A DNA stretch of 64,000 nucleotides from Negativicutes bacterium. Lineage in GTDB: Bacteria; Bacillota; Negativicutes; Veillonellales; Veillonellaceae. Below the pieces are notes generated by a model. That model was not told the origin of the DNA and did no database searches. It saw nothing but the letters and a program-made list of their open reading frames with translations. The stretch's first letter is position 1, and every line of letters begins with the position of its first letter. The stretch spans positions 1 through 64,000 of the forward strand of contig SAAC01000002.1 in assembly GCA_009929605.1 (NCBI GenBank). Reading direction: 5' to 3'. Of this stretch, positions 44,818 through 54,389 are shown piece by piece. The translations under genes and the position numbers were made by a program.

Positions 44818-47253
44818 TTAATCTATGTTTTGTGGCTCCAACACATCATCATGGTGGGTTTGTGCACCTTCTAAATGATCAACTGGTTCTTCAACTGACT
44901 CTACGAATTCTGCACGAATGCGGTACAAGGCCATGATTGTTTCTTCTTGAATCGACTCAATCATATTCTGGAACATTTCATAGGCTTCAAATTTATATTC
45001 TACCAATGGATTTTTTTGTCCGTATGCACGAAGACCAATACCTTCACGCAACATATCCATATTATCCAAATGTTCCATCCATTTTCTATCCACAACGCGT
45101 AGCATGATAGCTTTTTCTAATTGGGTCATTAATACGTCACCCAATAAGTTTTCTCGTTCTTTATATTCAGAATGCGCCAAATCCAATAATTTTTCTTCCA
45201 AATCTTGACGGCTGTATTCTTCCATATCTTCAGGAGACAAAATTTCTTTCGTCAAGAAATATTGACTCAAATGAGTATATAAGCCTTCATAATCCCATTC
45301 TTCAGGATATAATTTTTCATTGGCATAAGTATCCATAGATTCTACTACGATCTTATCGATCATAGTTTCAATAGTTTCGCGTAAGGATTCATTACCTAAA
45401 ATGCGACGACGTTGTTCATATAAAACTTCACGTTGTTGATTCATAACATCATCATATTCCAAAATATATTTACGAATATTGTAGTTATGATCTTCAACTT
45501 TTTTCTGCGCTTTTTCAATGGATCGAGTAATCAAGGAATGTTCGATTGGTTCATCTTCTTCCATACCTAATTTGTCCATAATACCAGAAATATTATCGGC
45601 ACCAAAAATACGCATCAAATCATCTTCCAAGGAAAGGAAGAATTGAGATGAACCTGGGTCACCTTGACGACCAGCACGACCGCGCAACTGGTTATCAATA
45701 CGACGGCTCTCATGACGTTCTGTACCAAGAATCGCTAAGCCCCCAATTTCAGGTACACCTTCACCTAATTGAATATCTGTACCACGACCAGCCATATTAG
45801 TGGCAATCGTTACCATTCCCATTTGACCAGCTTGTGCTACTATTTCAGCTTCTTGTTCATGATGTTTCGCATTTAATACGCTATGAGGAACACCACTGCG
45901 CTTAAGCATATCACTAAGCTCTTCAGATTGAGTAATAGATGTAGTACCAATCAATAAAGGTTGTCCTTTTTTATGACGTTCTACAGCATCTCTTACAACT
46001 GCACGATATTTAGCAGCCTTAGTTTTAAAAATCAAATCAGGCATATCTACACGAGCCAATGGCTTATTTGGAGGAATTTCGTATACCTCTAGGCCATAAA
46101 TATCATTAAATTCTTTTTCTTCCGTTTTAGCTGTACCAGTCATCCCCGCCAATTTTTCGTACATACGGAAGTAGTTTTGGAATGTAATAGACGCTAATGT
46201 TTGACTTTCACGTTCTACTTTTAATCCTTCTTTAGCTTCAATAGCTTGATGTAATCCATCAGAATAACGACGTCCAAACATTAAACGACCTGTAAATTCA
46301 TCAACGATAACAACTTCGCCATCTTTAACTACATAGTCTGTATCACGATGCATCATCGTATGAGCACGTAAAGAAGCACCTAACAAATGATTCAATTCAA
46401 TATTTTCAGCATCATACAAATTTTCGACACCTAACATTTTTTCTACTTTAGCTATACCAGAATCTGTAGGAGCAATCGTTTTTTGTTTTTCATCAATTAC
46501 GTAGTCTTCTTCAGCATTCAAATGAGGTACAATTTTAGCTAATTTATAATAATTATCTGTAGAACGTTCACCAGGGCCGGAAATGATTAATGGCGTACGC
46601 GCTTCGTCAATCAAGATAGAGTCTACTTCATCGACAATAGCATAATTCAATGGCCGTTGCACCATATGAGCGGCCTCTGAAACCATGTTATCACGCAAAT
46701 AGTCAAAACCAAATTCATTATTTGTACCATATGTAATATCACAACTATACGCCATTTTACGTTGGTTGTAATCAAGATTGGCTACGATTAGCCCCACAGA
46801 TAAACCTAAAAATTTGTATAATTTCCCCATCCACTCGCTATCGCGTGTAGCCAAATAATCATTAACAGTAACAACATGAACACCTTTACCTGTTAACGCG
46901 TTTAAATACACTGGTAGTGTACCTACCAATGTTTTACCTTCACCAGTACGCATTTCTGCAATATTACCACGGTGCAAAGTAATACCACCAATTATTTGTA
47001 CATCAAAATGGCGCATACCAAGAACACGTTTAGACGCTTCGCGAACTACAGCAAACGCTTCTGGTAGGATATCATCCAAAGTTTCACCTTTCGCTAAACG
47101 ACGTTTAAACTCATCTGTTTTAGCAACTAGGTTTGTATCACTTAATTTAATGTAATCAGATTCAATGCTATTAATATGATCAATAATTGTGCGCATTTTT
47201 TTAATTTCTCGAGCGCTATTATTTCCGAGAAGACGTTGGACAAAGCCGAACAA
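44818..47253 (-). CDS. secA: Preprotein translocase ATPase SecA
   Basis: SecA drives secretory proteins through SecYEG. Visible features are Walker [30 protein letters not shown] (Walker B), the preprotein cross-linking region at ~225-360, [14 protein letters not shown], and the C-terminal helical scaffold. The start is taken as the TTG at 47253, with GAGGGAG 9 nt upstream, giving 811 residues with the usual [12 protein letters not shown] opening. The C-terminus ends [10 protein letters not shown] and lacks the zinc-binding CxCx8CH tail that binds SecB in many species. prfB follows. Confidence 0.96.
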   Translation of the reverse strand: MFGFVQRLLGNNSAREIKKMRTIIDHINSIESDYIKLSDTNLVAKTDEFKRRLAKGETLDDILPEAFAVVREASKRVLGMRHFDVQIIGGITLHRGNIAEMRTGEGKTLVGTLPVYLNALTGKGVHVVTVNDYLATRDSEWMGKLYKFLGLSVGLIVANLDYNQRKMAYSCDITYGTNNEFGFDYLRDNMVSEAAHMVQRPLNYAIVDEVDSILIDEARTPLIISGPGERSTDNYYKLAKIVPHLNAEEDYVIDEKQKTIAPTDSGIAKVEKMLGVENLYDAENIELNHLLGASLRAHTMMHRDTDYVVKDGEVVIVDEFTGRLMFGRRYSDGLHQAIEAKEGLKVERESQTLASITFQNYFRMYEKLAGMTGTAKTEEKEFNDIYGLEVYEIPPNKPLARVDMPDLIFKTKAAKYRAVVRDAVERHKKGQPLLIGTTSITQSEELSDMLKRSGVPHSVLNAKHHEQEAEIVAQAGQMGMVTIATNMAGRGTDIQLGEGVPEIGGLAILGTERHESRRIDNQLRGRAGRQGDPGSSQFFLSLEDDLMRIFGADNISGIMDKLGMEEDEPIEHSLITRSIEKAQKKVEDHNYNIRKYILEYDDVMNQQREVLYEQRRRILGNESLRETIETMIDKIVVESMDTYANEKLYPEEWDYEGLYTHLSQYFLTKEILSPEDMEEYSRQDLEEKLLDLAHSEYKERENLLGDVLMTQLEKAIMLRVVDRKWMEHLDNMDMLREGIGLRAYGQKNPLVEYKFEAYEMFQNMIESIQEETIMALYRIRAEFVESVEEPVDHLEGAQTHHDDVLEPQNID

Positions 47254-47301
47254 AAAAATCAACTCCCTCAAAAGGACATTTCACATTATTATATTCAATT
47301 A

Positions 47302-47330
47302 ATTGTAGCAAAAATGTACAAAATAGTCAA
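47302..47330 (-). promoter_or_regulatory. Promoter of secA
   Basis: On the minus strand TTGACT (47325-47330), a 17-nt spacer and TACAAT (47302-47307) form a near-consensus promoter about 45 bp upstream of the start codon. Confidence 0.8.
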
Positions 47331-47478
47331 AAAATATGCGTATTTTTGACGTTTTAGAACTCTTCATCTCTAGCTCATGAAAATAGGTTACACAAAAATA
47401 TCACAGTATTGTAAAAAAAATGATTACAAAACTAAAGACTTACCCTAAAAATTTATACTTACAACTGCAAACAACTGC

Positions 47479-47517
47479 AAAAAAGTGAGAATCCTCTCTT
47501 ACGAAAGAATTCTCACT
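47479..47517 (-). terminator. Terminator of hpf
   Basis: A 9-bp stem (47484-47492 with 47509-47517) and a short inner TCTT/AAGA helix are followed on the minus strand by a T-rich tract. Confidence 0.85.
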
Positions 47518-47554
47518 AATCACTATATCATAATATTATTTCTACTATTGCCTA

Positions 47555-48085
47555 CTATACTTCTGGTTCAATCAAACCATAGGACCCATTATGACGACGA
47601 TATACAACATTATATGTTTCAGTTTCCGAATTGAAGAACATAAAGAAGTCATGACCTACAAGATTCATTTGTAAAATAGCTTCTTCCACATCCATAGGAC
47701 GTACAGAGAAGCGTTTCCGTCTTACCACTTCTAATGTATCTTCTTCAATAGGCTTTTCAGGTACTTCAACTTCAGGATGGAATGCACCTTGTTTTTTGAA
47801 ACGTTTAGCCAAACGAGTTTTATGTTTGTGAATTTGACGAATGATTTTATCTACAACTAAATCAATAGCCGCATACATATCAGGATTTGTTTCTACCCCA
47901 CGCAATACGATACCATCAACGAAACAAGTAAGTTCTATAGTGCTTTTATCTTTTACCACAGAAAGTACTGCTTGTGCATCTAACTCTTCATCAAAATAAC
48001 GAGTCAATTTTCCAAGTCTTTTTTCTACATACTCACGAAGAGCCGCAGTTACTTCAATGTTTTTTCCTCTGATTGCTACTTTCAT
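47555..48085 (-). CDS. hpf: Long-form ribosome hibernation promoting factor
   Basis: The 176-residue protein joins an N-terminal RaiA/HPF domain (~1-95; MKVAIRGKNIEVTAALREYVEKRL) to the C-terminal dimerisation domain (~125-176; KRFSVRPMDVEEAILQMNLVGHDFFMF). The long form alone pairs 70S ribosomes into 100S particles in Firmicutes. AAAGGGTG precedes the ATG. The gene seems monocistronic, with its own terminator, and the leader is about 300 bp long. Confidence 0.96.
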   Translation of the reverse strand: MKVAIRGKNIEVTAALREYVEKRLGKLTRYFDEELDAQAVLSVVKDKSTIELTCFVDGIVLRGVETNPDMYAAIDLVVDKIIRQIHKHKTRLAKRFKKQGAFHPEVEVPEKPIEEDTLEVVRRKRFSVRPMDVEEAILQMNLVGHDFFMFFNSETETYNVVYRRHNGSYGLIEPEV

Positions 48086-48294
48086 AATTCAACACCCTTT
48101 CTCAAATAACACATCAAGAACTTGTAAAATCTGTGATTAGATTTCATCGTATTCTTCATGTCTTATTTATATATTCAACATAAGGGGGTAATAATCCTCT
48201 TTTTTAGAAAAAATTTTTTCCTATTTAAAAGATGGATCTATATATCACTAAGTGTGGTAGTCATTAAGTAAAACAATACATCCGATCAAAAAAA

Positions 48295-48320
48295 CAAAAA
48301 ACTGCTTTTAAAAAAGCAGT
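48295..48320 (-). terminator. Second, distal terminator after the cold-shock gene
   Basis: ACTGCTTTT (48301-48309) pairs with AAAAGCAGT (48312-48320) and is followed on the minus strand by TTTTTTGTTTTTTTG. Confidence 0.85.
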
Positions 48321-48329
48321 ATCAATATA

Positions 48330-48359
48330 TAAAAAAGCCCAGTAGACTATACCAGGCTT
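48330..48359 (-). terminator. First, proximal terminator after the cold-shock gene
   Basis: On the minus strand AAGCCTGGTA pairs with TACTGGGCTT, counting two G-U pairs, around the loop TAGTC. TTTTATA follows. It comes 24 bp after the stop codon. Confidence 0.75.
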
Positions 48360-48382
48360 GATTATTCAGTTATGTCTAGAGC

Positions 48383-48580
48383 TTACGCTTTTACAACGTT
48401 AGCTGCTTGTGGACCACGGTTGCCATCAACGATGTCGAATTGAACACTTTGGCCTTCTGCCAAGGATTTAAATCCTTCGTCTTGGATAGCAGAGAAATGA
48501 ACGAATACATCGCCGCCATCTTCTCTTTCGATAAATCCGTAACCTTTTTCAGCACTAAACCATTTTACTTTACCTAACAT
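48383..48580 (-). CDS. csp: Cold-shock protein
   Basis: The 65-residue protein is a single cold-shock domain: [30 protein letters not shown] contains both RNA-binding motifs (KGYGFIE and VFVHF). It acts as an RNA chaperone. It has its own promoter, a leader of about 49 nt and two tandem terminators, which fits a highly expressed single gene. Confidence 0.96.
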   Translation of the reverse strand: MLGKVKWFSAEKGYGFIEREDGGDVFVHFSAIQDEGFKSLAEGQSVQFDIVDGNRGPQAANVVKA

Positions 48581-48635
48581 GAAACTTCCTCCTAATTCTT
48601 TATTGTGTAACTGATTTTACTCGTCTTACTTGCTC

Positions 48636-48664
48636 ATCATAACACAGTGTGTATAAAATATCAA
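48636..48664 (-). promoter_or_regulatory. Promoter of the cold-shock gene
   Basis: On the minus strand TTGATA (48659-48664), a 17-nt spacer and TATGAT (48636-48641). Confidence 0.8.
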
Positions 48665-49081
48665 TCTAATCTACCTATAAAATTTATAGAGTTAAACTCA
48701 TGCATAAAGATTTCACGATTTCAATCTACAATGCTACACCTATTTATTTCAGCATTATCAAAATATGTCACCCTCAAAACTCAGAAAGTTTTCCATCTAT
48801 ATCTATAAAAATAGTTGCGTTTAAATATTTATTATTTTCTAAATCCTATGCATAGTTACACAGTTCGTTAAAATTTATGGTTTAAATTTTGCTTTACAAC
48901 TAATATATTTTAGTCTCTTTATAGGCAGAGACTGATATTTCAGACTGAATAATTCGTTATATAATAATTTTATCTATGGAAATTTAGTCATTTTAATGTA
49001 TATAAAATTAACTTTAATTTTTTAACTAAGATACGTATGGATTAATCTCATTTAAGTCAAATCTTAATAGTAAATACATCA

Positions 49082-49125
49082 TGTCAATTTCAGCATACAA
49101 ACAACATACGTATGCTAAATTGACA
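49082..49125. repeat. Long imperfect inverted repeat
   Basis: Arms of 17 and 16 bp (49082-49098 and 49110-49125) match except for one extra C, around an 11-nt loop. Neither strand has a following T run, so it is not a standard terminator. The right arm ends in TTGACA. Confidence 0.8.
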
Positions 49126-49161
49126 TAGTCTAATATAAGTTCATATATACTACAAAGGAGG
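49120..49161 (+). promoter_or_regulatory. Orphan plus-strand promoter and ribosome-binding site
   Basis: TTGACA (49120-49125), an 18-nt spacer and TATATA (49144-49149) are followed by AAAGGAGG (49154-49161). The only nearby ATG (49179) is followed at once by TAA. No gene is readable downstream, where the converging ABC ATPase gene ends at 49186. Confidence 0.4.
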
Positions 49162-49185
49162 AAATTCTCTTACAAGGTATGTAAA

Positions 49186-49905
49186 TTAAAGAATTTTAGA
49201 CAAGAATAACTGTAAACGTTCATTTTTAGGATGATCAAATACTTCTGTTGGTGTACCTTCTTCTAGAATCTGACCTTCATCAATGAATAGTACACGAGTT
49301 CCTACCTCTTTAGCAAAGCCCATTTCATGAGTTACAACAACCATTGTCATACCATCTTGTGCTAGGCTCTTCATTACATCCAGTACTTCATGAACCATTT
49401 CAGGATCAAGGGCAGATGTAGGTTCATCAAACAGCATCACCTTTGGTGTCATTGCCAATGCACGCGCAATCGCAACACGTTGTTGTTGACCACCGGATAG
49501 TGATTGAGGATAAGCCTCTGCCTTTTCAGCCAATCCTACACGGTCCAACAATTTACGGCCTCGCTCTTGCGCTTCCGCTTTGGCTGTTTTACGAACTTTT
49601 TCCTGTGCCAACGTTAAATTCTCTAGCACAGTCATATGTGGGAATAAATTAAAACGTTGGAATACCATGCCCACTTCTGTACGCACTGTATTTAACTTAT
49701 CCTTATCAGACAAGTCCATATTATCTACAATAACAGTACCACTTGTAGGCTCTTCTAAATAGTTCATACAACGAAGAACTGTACTTTTGCCAGAGCCAGA
49801 TGGACCAATGATAACCACAACCTCACCTTTTTCGATGTGGAGATCAATACCTTTTAACACTTCATTTTTGCCGAATCTTTTACGAACATTTTCTAGCTTA
49901 ATCAT
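49186..49905 (-). CDS. glnQ: Polar amino-acid ABC transporter ATPase (GlnQ family)
   Basis: The 239-residue ATPase shows Walker [17 protein letters not shown]-loop [14 protein letters not shown], signature [16 protein letters not shown] and Walker [16 protein letters not shown]. These are typical of the polar amino-acid uptake group (GlnQ/HisP/ArtP). It overlaps the permease gene by 4 bp and ends the leftward transport operon. Confidence 0.93.
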   Translation of the reverse strand: MIKLENVRKRFGKNEVLKGIDLHIEKGEVVVIIGPSGSGKSTVLRCMNYLEEPTSGTVIVDNMDLSDKDKLNTVRTEVGMVFQRFNLFPHMTVLENLTLAQEKVRKTAKAEAQERGRKLLDRVGLAEKAEAYPQSLSGGQQQRVAIARALAMTPKVMLFDEPTSALDPEMVHEVLDVMKSLAQDGMTMVVVTHEMGFAKEVGTRVLFIDEGQILEEGTPTEVFDHPKNERLQLFLSKIL

Positions 49906-50558
49906 TTGATATTATATCTCCTTTCTAAGTAGGCTACCAATTGCGAAATACTAACAGTCATAATTAAATAAATAACAGCTACAGTGCCCCAAATTTCAAA
50001 GGATGCATATGTTTTAGCAATTATTAATTGACCACGACGTGTTAGCTCTTCAAAGCCAATAACAGATACTAGAGAGGAATCTTTCAACATGGCGATAAAT
50101 TCATTACCCAATGGTGGAATAATTGCCTTGAACGCTTGTGGCATAATAATATAACGCATAGTTTGTGCCCAAGATAGACCAAGGGAACGGCCTGCCTCCA
50201 TTTGACCTTTATCAATGGATTGAATACCAGCGCGGAAAATTTCAGATACATAAGCACCAGAGTTAATACTGCATGCAGTTACCGCAGCAACAAATGGATC
50301 AATACGGCTTCCGATAATCATTGGCAATGCAAAGTAAATCAAGAAAATTTGTACCAATAATGGGGTACCACGGATAATGTCTACATAGCATCTAGCTAAT
50401 AAACGAACAATTTTTAAATTTGATAAGTTAGCTAACGCTACTAACATACCAATAAAGAAGCCACAGCCTACACTCATGGTAGTAATTTTAACTGTAACTA
50501 GAGCCCCTTGTAATAATAGAGGCAGGTTATCTAAAATTAGACTCCAATTAAAACCCAT
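49902..50558 (-). CDS. Polar amino-acid ABC transporter permease
   Basis: The 218-residue protein has about five membrane segments and the HisM/GlnP-type motif block: [14 protein letters not shown] near the N-terminus, [20 protein letters not shown], and the EAA loop [33 protein letters not shown]. One permease gene suggests a homodimeric channel. It lies between the aminotransferase and ATPase genes. Confidence 0.94.
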   Translation of the reverse strand: MGFNWSLILDNLPLLLQGALVTVKITTMSVGCGFFIGMLVALANLSNLKIVRLLARCYVDIIRGTPLLVQIFLIYFALPMIIGSRIDPFVAAVTACSINSGAYVSEIFRAGIQSIDKGQMEAGRSLGLSWAQTMRYIIMPQAFKAIIPPLGNEFIAMLKDSSLVSVIGFEELTRRGQLIIAKTYASFEIWGTVAVIYLIMTVSISQLVAYLERRYNIK

Positions 50559-50648
50559 ATCGATTCTCCTAATTTTGAAAGCTGAACATACTATACTAAC
50601 AATCTATTATACTCATTTTTTCCATGTTATGCAAAATATTTCACAGAT

Positions 50649-51830
50649 TTAGAGTAAAGATTCATAAGCTCGTTTCATTCTAGTAACAGCTTCAACAATA
50701 TTATCCTCTGAAATACCTGTGAAATTCAAACGTATATGATTCGTATTATCCTTGGTACTATAGAATGGCAAACCTGGTACAAAACTTACTTTCTCTTTAA
50801 TGCACGCATGGAATAAATCATAACAATGAATATTGTCAGGAATGGTCACCCACAAGAAAAATCCACCTAAAGGTTTTATAAATCTAAATTCTGGCAATTC
50901 TCTCGCCAATGTATCACACAATGTATCTAAACGTTTTTTATATACATTACACATATAACTAACGTGATCATCATAGGAATAGTTAACCATATATTGCTCA
51001 ATGATAGCATGATTTAACGCCGTACTATGTAGGTCCACAGATTCCTTTGTTAATTCTAATTGATCTACAATTGTTTTATGACCAATCACATACCCCACAC
51101 GCAATCCTGGACTAAATGTTTTTGAAAAACTCCCCATGTACACAACTTGCCTTTTTGTATCCATAGATGCCAGTGATGGACGATTCTCATCTGAATAGTT
51201 GATTTCACCGTATGGATTGTCTTCCAACACCATCAAATCATATTGATTCACAAGATTCATAAAGGCCTTACGTTTTTCCACACTCCAATATCGTCCCGTA
51301 GGATTTTGAAAGTCTGGTATGACATAGATAGCTTTCACCTTATCATGGCTAGATAGATATTGCTCTAGAGCAACAAGGTCCATGCCATCATCGTCAGATG
51401 GTATATTTTGAATATAACCACCATAAAAGGCAAATGTATTCATCCCATCAATATAAGAAGGTGTTTCCACTAATACAATATCACCTTCATCGATAAATAC
51501 ACGGCCTAATAAATCCATACATTGTGTGGACCCAGTAGTAACCAAAATATTATCTTCTGACACATTCATTTCATATCTCAATTTCACGATATGAGCAATA
51601 CGTGTACGCAAACCAAGTACACCACCATAATTACCATATTGTAATAAATTTTTACCACGTTCCTCTAAAATTTGTTTTGAGCAAGCAATCATTTCCTCAA
51701 TAGGAAACATATCAGCAGCAGGTACACCTTCAGCTAAGGACAAACAACCTTGGCTGTCCTTTGCCATCTCAGCAATTTCAGATAATTTTACGCGACTCAT
51801 ACGGGCCGCATATAAATTTTCACAGTTCAT
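50649..51830 (-). CDS. PLP-dependent class I/II aminotransferase
   Basis: The 393-residue fold-type I protein has the PLP lysine in MGSFSKTFSPGLRVGY (~235) and an NPYGEINYSD block (~205). The FQNPTGRYWS segment (~165) and C-terminal Arg region NHIRLNFTG are also typical. Closest by eye are 2-aminoadipate/multi-substrate (LysN, MocR-like C-domain) enzymes; no GntR domain is present. The start at 51830 has GGAG 6 nt upstream. It lies inside the ABC transport operon, so its substrate may be the imported amino acid. Confidence 0.88.
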   Translation of the reverse strand: MNCENLYAARMSRVKLSEIAEMAKDSQGCLSLAEGVPAADMFPIEEMIACSKQILEERGKNLLQYGNYGGVLGLRTRIAHIVKLRYEMNVSEDNILVTTGSTQCMDLLGRVFIDEGDIVLVETPSYIDGMNTFAFYGGYIQNIPSDDDGMDLVALEQYLSSHDKVKAIYVIPDFQNPTGRYWSVEKRKAFMNLVNQYDLMVLEDNPYGEINYSDENRPSLASMDTKRQVVYMGSFSKTFSPGLRVGYVIGHKTIVDQLELTKESVDLHSTALNHAIIEQYMVNYSYDDHVSYMCNVYKKRLDTLCDTLARELPEFRFIKPLGGFFLWVTIPDNIHCYDLFHACIKEKVSFVPGLPFYSTKDNTNHIRLNFTGISEDNIVEAVTRMKRAYESLL

Positions 51831-51913
51831 AATGATCTCCATCTACATACATAAAATAGTATTGGCCACACCGATTTTTTAACACACGTCTATAATACGT
51901 ATATACTAACGTC

Positions 51914-51947
51914 AAAATAACAGAGATGATATCATCTCTGTTATTTT
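51914..51947 (-). terminator. Perfect 34-bp palindrome, probable terminator or attenuator
   Basis: Positions 51914-51930 pair exactly with 51931-51947, centred on GATATC. It lies between a binding-protein gene and the aminotransferase gene, with TTATTTTGAC at its minus-strand end. Partial termination here would make binding proteins more abundant than the permease. Confidence 0.65.
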
Positions 51948-51965
51948 ATATGCTAGTGTTACAAA

Positions 51966-52727
51966 TTATTTGATATTACCAAACCATTTATCTTCTAATT
52001 TTTTGTATTCCCCATTGTCTTTCATTTTCTTAAGGGCTGCATTAATCTCTTTAGTCAATTCTGGATTATTTTTAGCTACGCCAATACCCAATTGATGAGA
52101 TTGTAAACCTACAGGAACAATCTTTAGATTTGCCATATTACCTACTTGAATAAAGTATTTAGCGATTGGTTCATCGAGCATTACGATTTCAACATTACCA
52201 TTTTCTAAATCTTGTAGCATATTAGGAATTGTATCGAATTCTTTTACTGTTGTACCAGGTTTCTCTTTAGCCAAGAATGCACCAGTTGTACCAATTTGAG
52301 CTGCTACAGTTTTACCGGCAATATCAGCTTCACCATTAACAGTATTATTGTCCTTTTTTACCACCATAATCAAATTAACTTGGTAGTATGGATCCGAAAA
52401 ATCAATTTTTTCCAAACGTTCTTTTGTGATAACCATACCAGATGCGATAGCATCAATTTGGCCAGACTGTAATGCTGGGATTAACGCATCAAAGCCCATG
52501 CTCACAAATTCAACTTTTTTACCAGTTTCTTTGCCAATAGCATTCGCTAAATCTACATCAAAGCCTTGGTATTTATCACCATCAGCAAATTCGAATGGTG
52601 GATATGTAGTTTCTGCTGCAAATTTTATAGTATCTTTTTTAGGTGCTTGTTCGCTGCCACAACCTGCAAATACACCAATCATTAATGTTGCACCCAGTAC
52701 AAGGGCTAATGATTTCTTTAATTTCAC
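51966..52727 (-). CDS. Amino-acid ABC transporter substrate-binding lipoprotein (second copy)
   Basis: The 253-residue protein has a lipoprotein signal peptide with lipobox VFAGC (Cys ~23) and a bacterial solute-binding family 3 domain: FAAETTYPPFEFADGDKYQGFDVDLANAIG, ALIPALQSGQIDAIASGMVIT and AQIGTTGAFLAKE. It probably binds a polar amino acid. It resembles the product of the gene upstream, so the pair looks like an old duplication. A perfect palindrome follows it. Confidence 0.92.
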   Translation of the reverse strand: MKLKKSLALVLGATLMIGVFAGCGSEQAPKKDTIKFAAETTYPPFEFADGDKYQGFDVDLANAIGKETGKKVEFVSMGFDALIPALQSGQIDAIASGMVITKERLEKIDFSDPYYQVNLIMVVKKDNNTVNGEADIAGKTVAAQIGTTGAFLAKEKPGTTVKEFDTIPNMLQDLENGNVEIVMLDEPIAKYFIQVGNMANLKIVPVGLQSHQLGIGVAKNNPELTKEINAALKKMKDNGEYKKLEDKWFGNIK

Positions 52728-52829
52728 AATAATTCTCCCTTTAAAACTCTCAAAGAATATTTCTAATTACTTGATATTTATCATATGAACAGATTCTTAT
52801 AACCTATTCTCAGGTCCTATTTTACTATA

Positions 52830-53639
52830 TTATTTAAATTCTAGCACTACTGGCATATCAGCAGGGGCATCTGTATTGAACCATTTTTTATACAACGTAT
52901 TGAATTCACCACTTGCTTTTAAATCAGCAATAGCTTTATTGATTTCAGTTTGTAGTTCTTTATTATCTTTACCAATCGCAAGACCTAAGTATTCTTTAGT
53001 ATTTGGATATGTAAATACTTTTACATTTTCATCTTTATGAACAGTACTATAATATTGAGCTATAGGTAAATCGATTACAGCGGCTTGGACACCACCATTT
53101 TTAAGTTCTAATAAGGCTTCATTACTGTGATCAAACTCTTTAACTGTTACACCTTCTGTTTTATGAGCTAAATCAGCGCCAGTAGTACCTAATTGAGCCG
53201 CTAATGTCAAACCTTTAAGATCTTCCAGACTATTGATTGTTGTACCATCTTTATAAATTATAGCTAATGCATTTTCATAATAAGGGGAAGAAAATAACAC
53301 TTTCTCACTTCTTGCTTTTGTAATTGTCATACCAGATGCAGCTACATCAATATCTTTAGTAGTTAATGCAGGAATCAATGCATCAAAAGAAACATTTTTA
53401 AGTTCTACATCACGATTCATCTTTTTACCGATAGCACGAATTAATTCAATATCAAAGCCATCATAATCAGATGTTTTATCATTTTTAAATTCAAATGGTA
53501 CAAATGTCGCATTAGTACCAACAACTAATTTCTTTTGAGCCGCTGGTTTACTATCATTACCACAACCAGCAACAAATGCTGCAGTCATTACCACTGCCAA
53601 ACCTGTGAGCATTAATTTTTTTACTTTTTTACTAATCAT
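52830..53639 (-). CDS. Amino-acid ABC transporter substrate-binding lipoprotein (first copy)
   Basis: The 269-residue protein has a signal peptide with lipobox FVAGC (Cys ~26) and the family 3 solute-binding pattern: VGTNATFVPFEFKNDKTSDYDGFDIELIRAIG, ALIPALTTKDIDVAASGMTIT and AQLGTTGADLAHK. It is the first gene of the transport operon. The two binding proteins may feed one permease with different ligands. Confidence 0.92.
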   Translation of the reverse strand: MISKKVKKLMLTGLAVVMTAAFVAGCGNDSKPAAQKKLVVGTNATFVPFEFKNDKTSDYDGFDIELIRAIGKKMNRDVELKNVSFDALIPALTTKDIDVAASGMTITKARSEKVLFSSPYYENALAIIYKDGTTINSLEDLKGLTLAAQLGTTGADLAHKTEGVTVKEFDHSNEALLELKNGGVQAAVIDLPIAQYYSTVHKDENVKVFTYPNTKEYLGLAIGKDNKELQTEINKAIADLKASGEFNTLYKKWFNTDAPADMPVVLEFK

Positions 53640-53736
53640 CTTACATACCTTTTCATTTTTCTCAACAACTATCTACAGCATATATACCAACTCGGCACAT
53701 ATATGTGTATTTCAATTACTATAGAACGTATTATAT

Positions 53737-53766
53737 ATTATATACGAACTTGTATATTTATGTCAA
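53737..53766 (-). promoter_or_regulatory. Promoter of the amino-acid transport operon
   Basis: On the minus strand TTGACA (53761-53766), an 18-nt spacer and TATAAT (53737-53742). The leader to the first gene is about 90 nt. Confidence 0.75.
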
Positions 53767-53906
53767 TATTTATGCATAAAAATTATTTTTATACATAAAT
53801 AAAACCTCTTATGATTTATAAAGAATACTGCTACTATAACAAGCCCCATCGACTAATAGATATAATAAAATACTACTACTTTCAAGTAAATATATAAAAC
53901 ACGTAT

Positions 53907-53940
53907 CAAAAAAGGCATATGAGAAAAGCCTCATATGCCT
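53907..53940 (-). terminator. Terminator of the non-coding RNA
   Basis: An 11-bp stem (53913-53923 with 53930-53940) is followed on the minus strand by TTTTTTGAT. Confidence 0.9.
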
Positions 53941-54142
53941 GTTATACGGCTGACCTGGTCTTTGCCCCCACACTCGCCTGCTGGAAGGTTCGCTCATAAG
54001 TCTTAGACTCCCCACTACTACTTCTCTCGGTTTTTCCGGCAGGACTTACATCTAAGCCGCACCATGCTCACAGTCCCTTGGACTGCTTATGTGGATCGTT
54101 TTGCCTGCGACTGGCTTCGACTTGCAACCACAGACCCGTATA
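53907..54142 (-). ncRNA. Structured non-coding RNA of about 235 nt, family not certain
   Basis: A promoter at 54149-54178 and the terminator at 53907-53940 frame a transcript far richer in GC than its flanks. No ORF in it looks like a protein. Helices visible by eye include a closing stem GGTCT..TTGC with GCAA..AGACC (4-nt bulge), a hairpin CAGTCC-AAG-GGACTG, and CCTGC pairing with GCAGG. TAAGTC/GACTTA crosses TTAGA/TCTAA, so a pseudoknot or alternative folds are possible. The 3' part reads GGTCAGCCGTATAACAGGC. It lacks tmRNA, RNase P, SRP and cobalamin-switch signatures. The raiA-motif RNA is my leading guess and 6S RNA the alternative; neither was verified. Confidence 0.72.
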
Positions 54143-54148
54143 TTAAGA

Positions 54149-54178
54149 ATTATATAAGAATTATATAGAAACTGTCTA
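54149..54178 (-). promoter_or_regulatory. Promoter of the non-coding RNA
   Basis: On the minus strand TAGACA (54173-54178), an 18-nt spacer and TATAAT (54149-54154). A second TATAAT lies at 54160-54165, too close to this -35 box. The predicted RNA start is near 54142. Confidence 0.7.
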
Positions 54179-54375
54179 CACAGAACATATTTTCGATTTT
54201 ATTGAGATAGAATTTCAAAAAAAAAATGCAAGTACCAATTTTACTACTATAGAAAAAAAGCATAGAAATTTAAAATATTATGGGTTGAAAAATTCAAAGT
54301 CTATAATTGTAAAATTTACAGCTACTATTCTTAAGCGGTTCTTTAAATGTCAACAAATTTAACTATGCATTTTTA

Positions 54376-54389
54376 GAATAACGTTATTC
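54376..54389. promoter_or_regulatory. Perfect palindrome upstream of the HD-GYP gene
   Basis: GAATAACGTTATTC lies about 40 bp upstream of the TATAAT box at 54431-54436, a position suited to an activator or repressor site. Confidence 0.4.

Larger units (their letters stand above)
48581..49185. other. Long AT-rich intergenic region between csp and the amino-acid ABC genes
   Basis: About 600 bp without a convincing gene. The left edge holds the csp promoter (48636-48664). The right edge holds the inverted repeat at 49082-49125 and a plus-strand promoter with a ribosome-binding site but no ORF. Between about 48670 and 49080 I see only AT-rich sequence with stops in every frame. Confidence 0.7.

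Noticed and set aside
53809-54015. A 68-codon minus-strand frame
   Set aside because: It overlaps the structured RNA and its terminator, has no ribosome-binding site and shows no protein-like pattern.
53940-54140. Cobalamin riboswitch, tmRNA, RNase P RNA or SRP RNA
   Set aside because: None of their signature segments (for example GAGGAAAGTCC, the SRP GGAAGGAAGCA loop, a tRNA-like CCA end) is present, and no downstream cobalamin gene follows.
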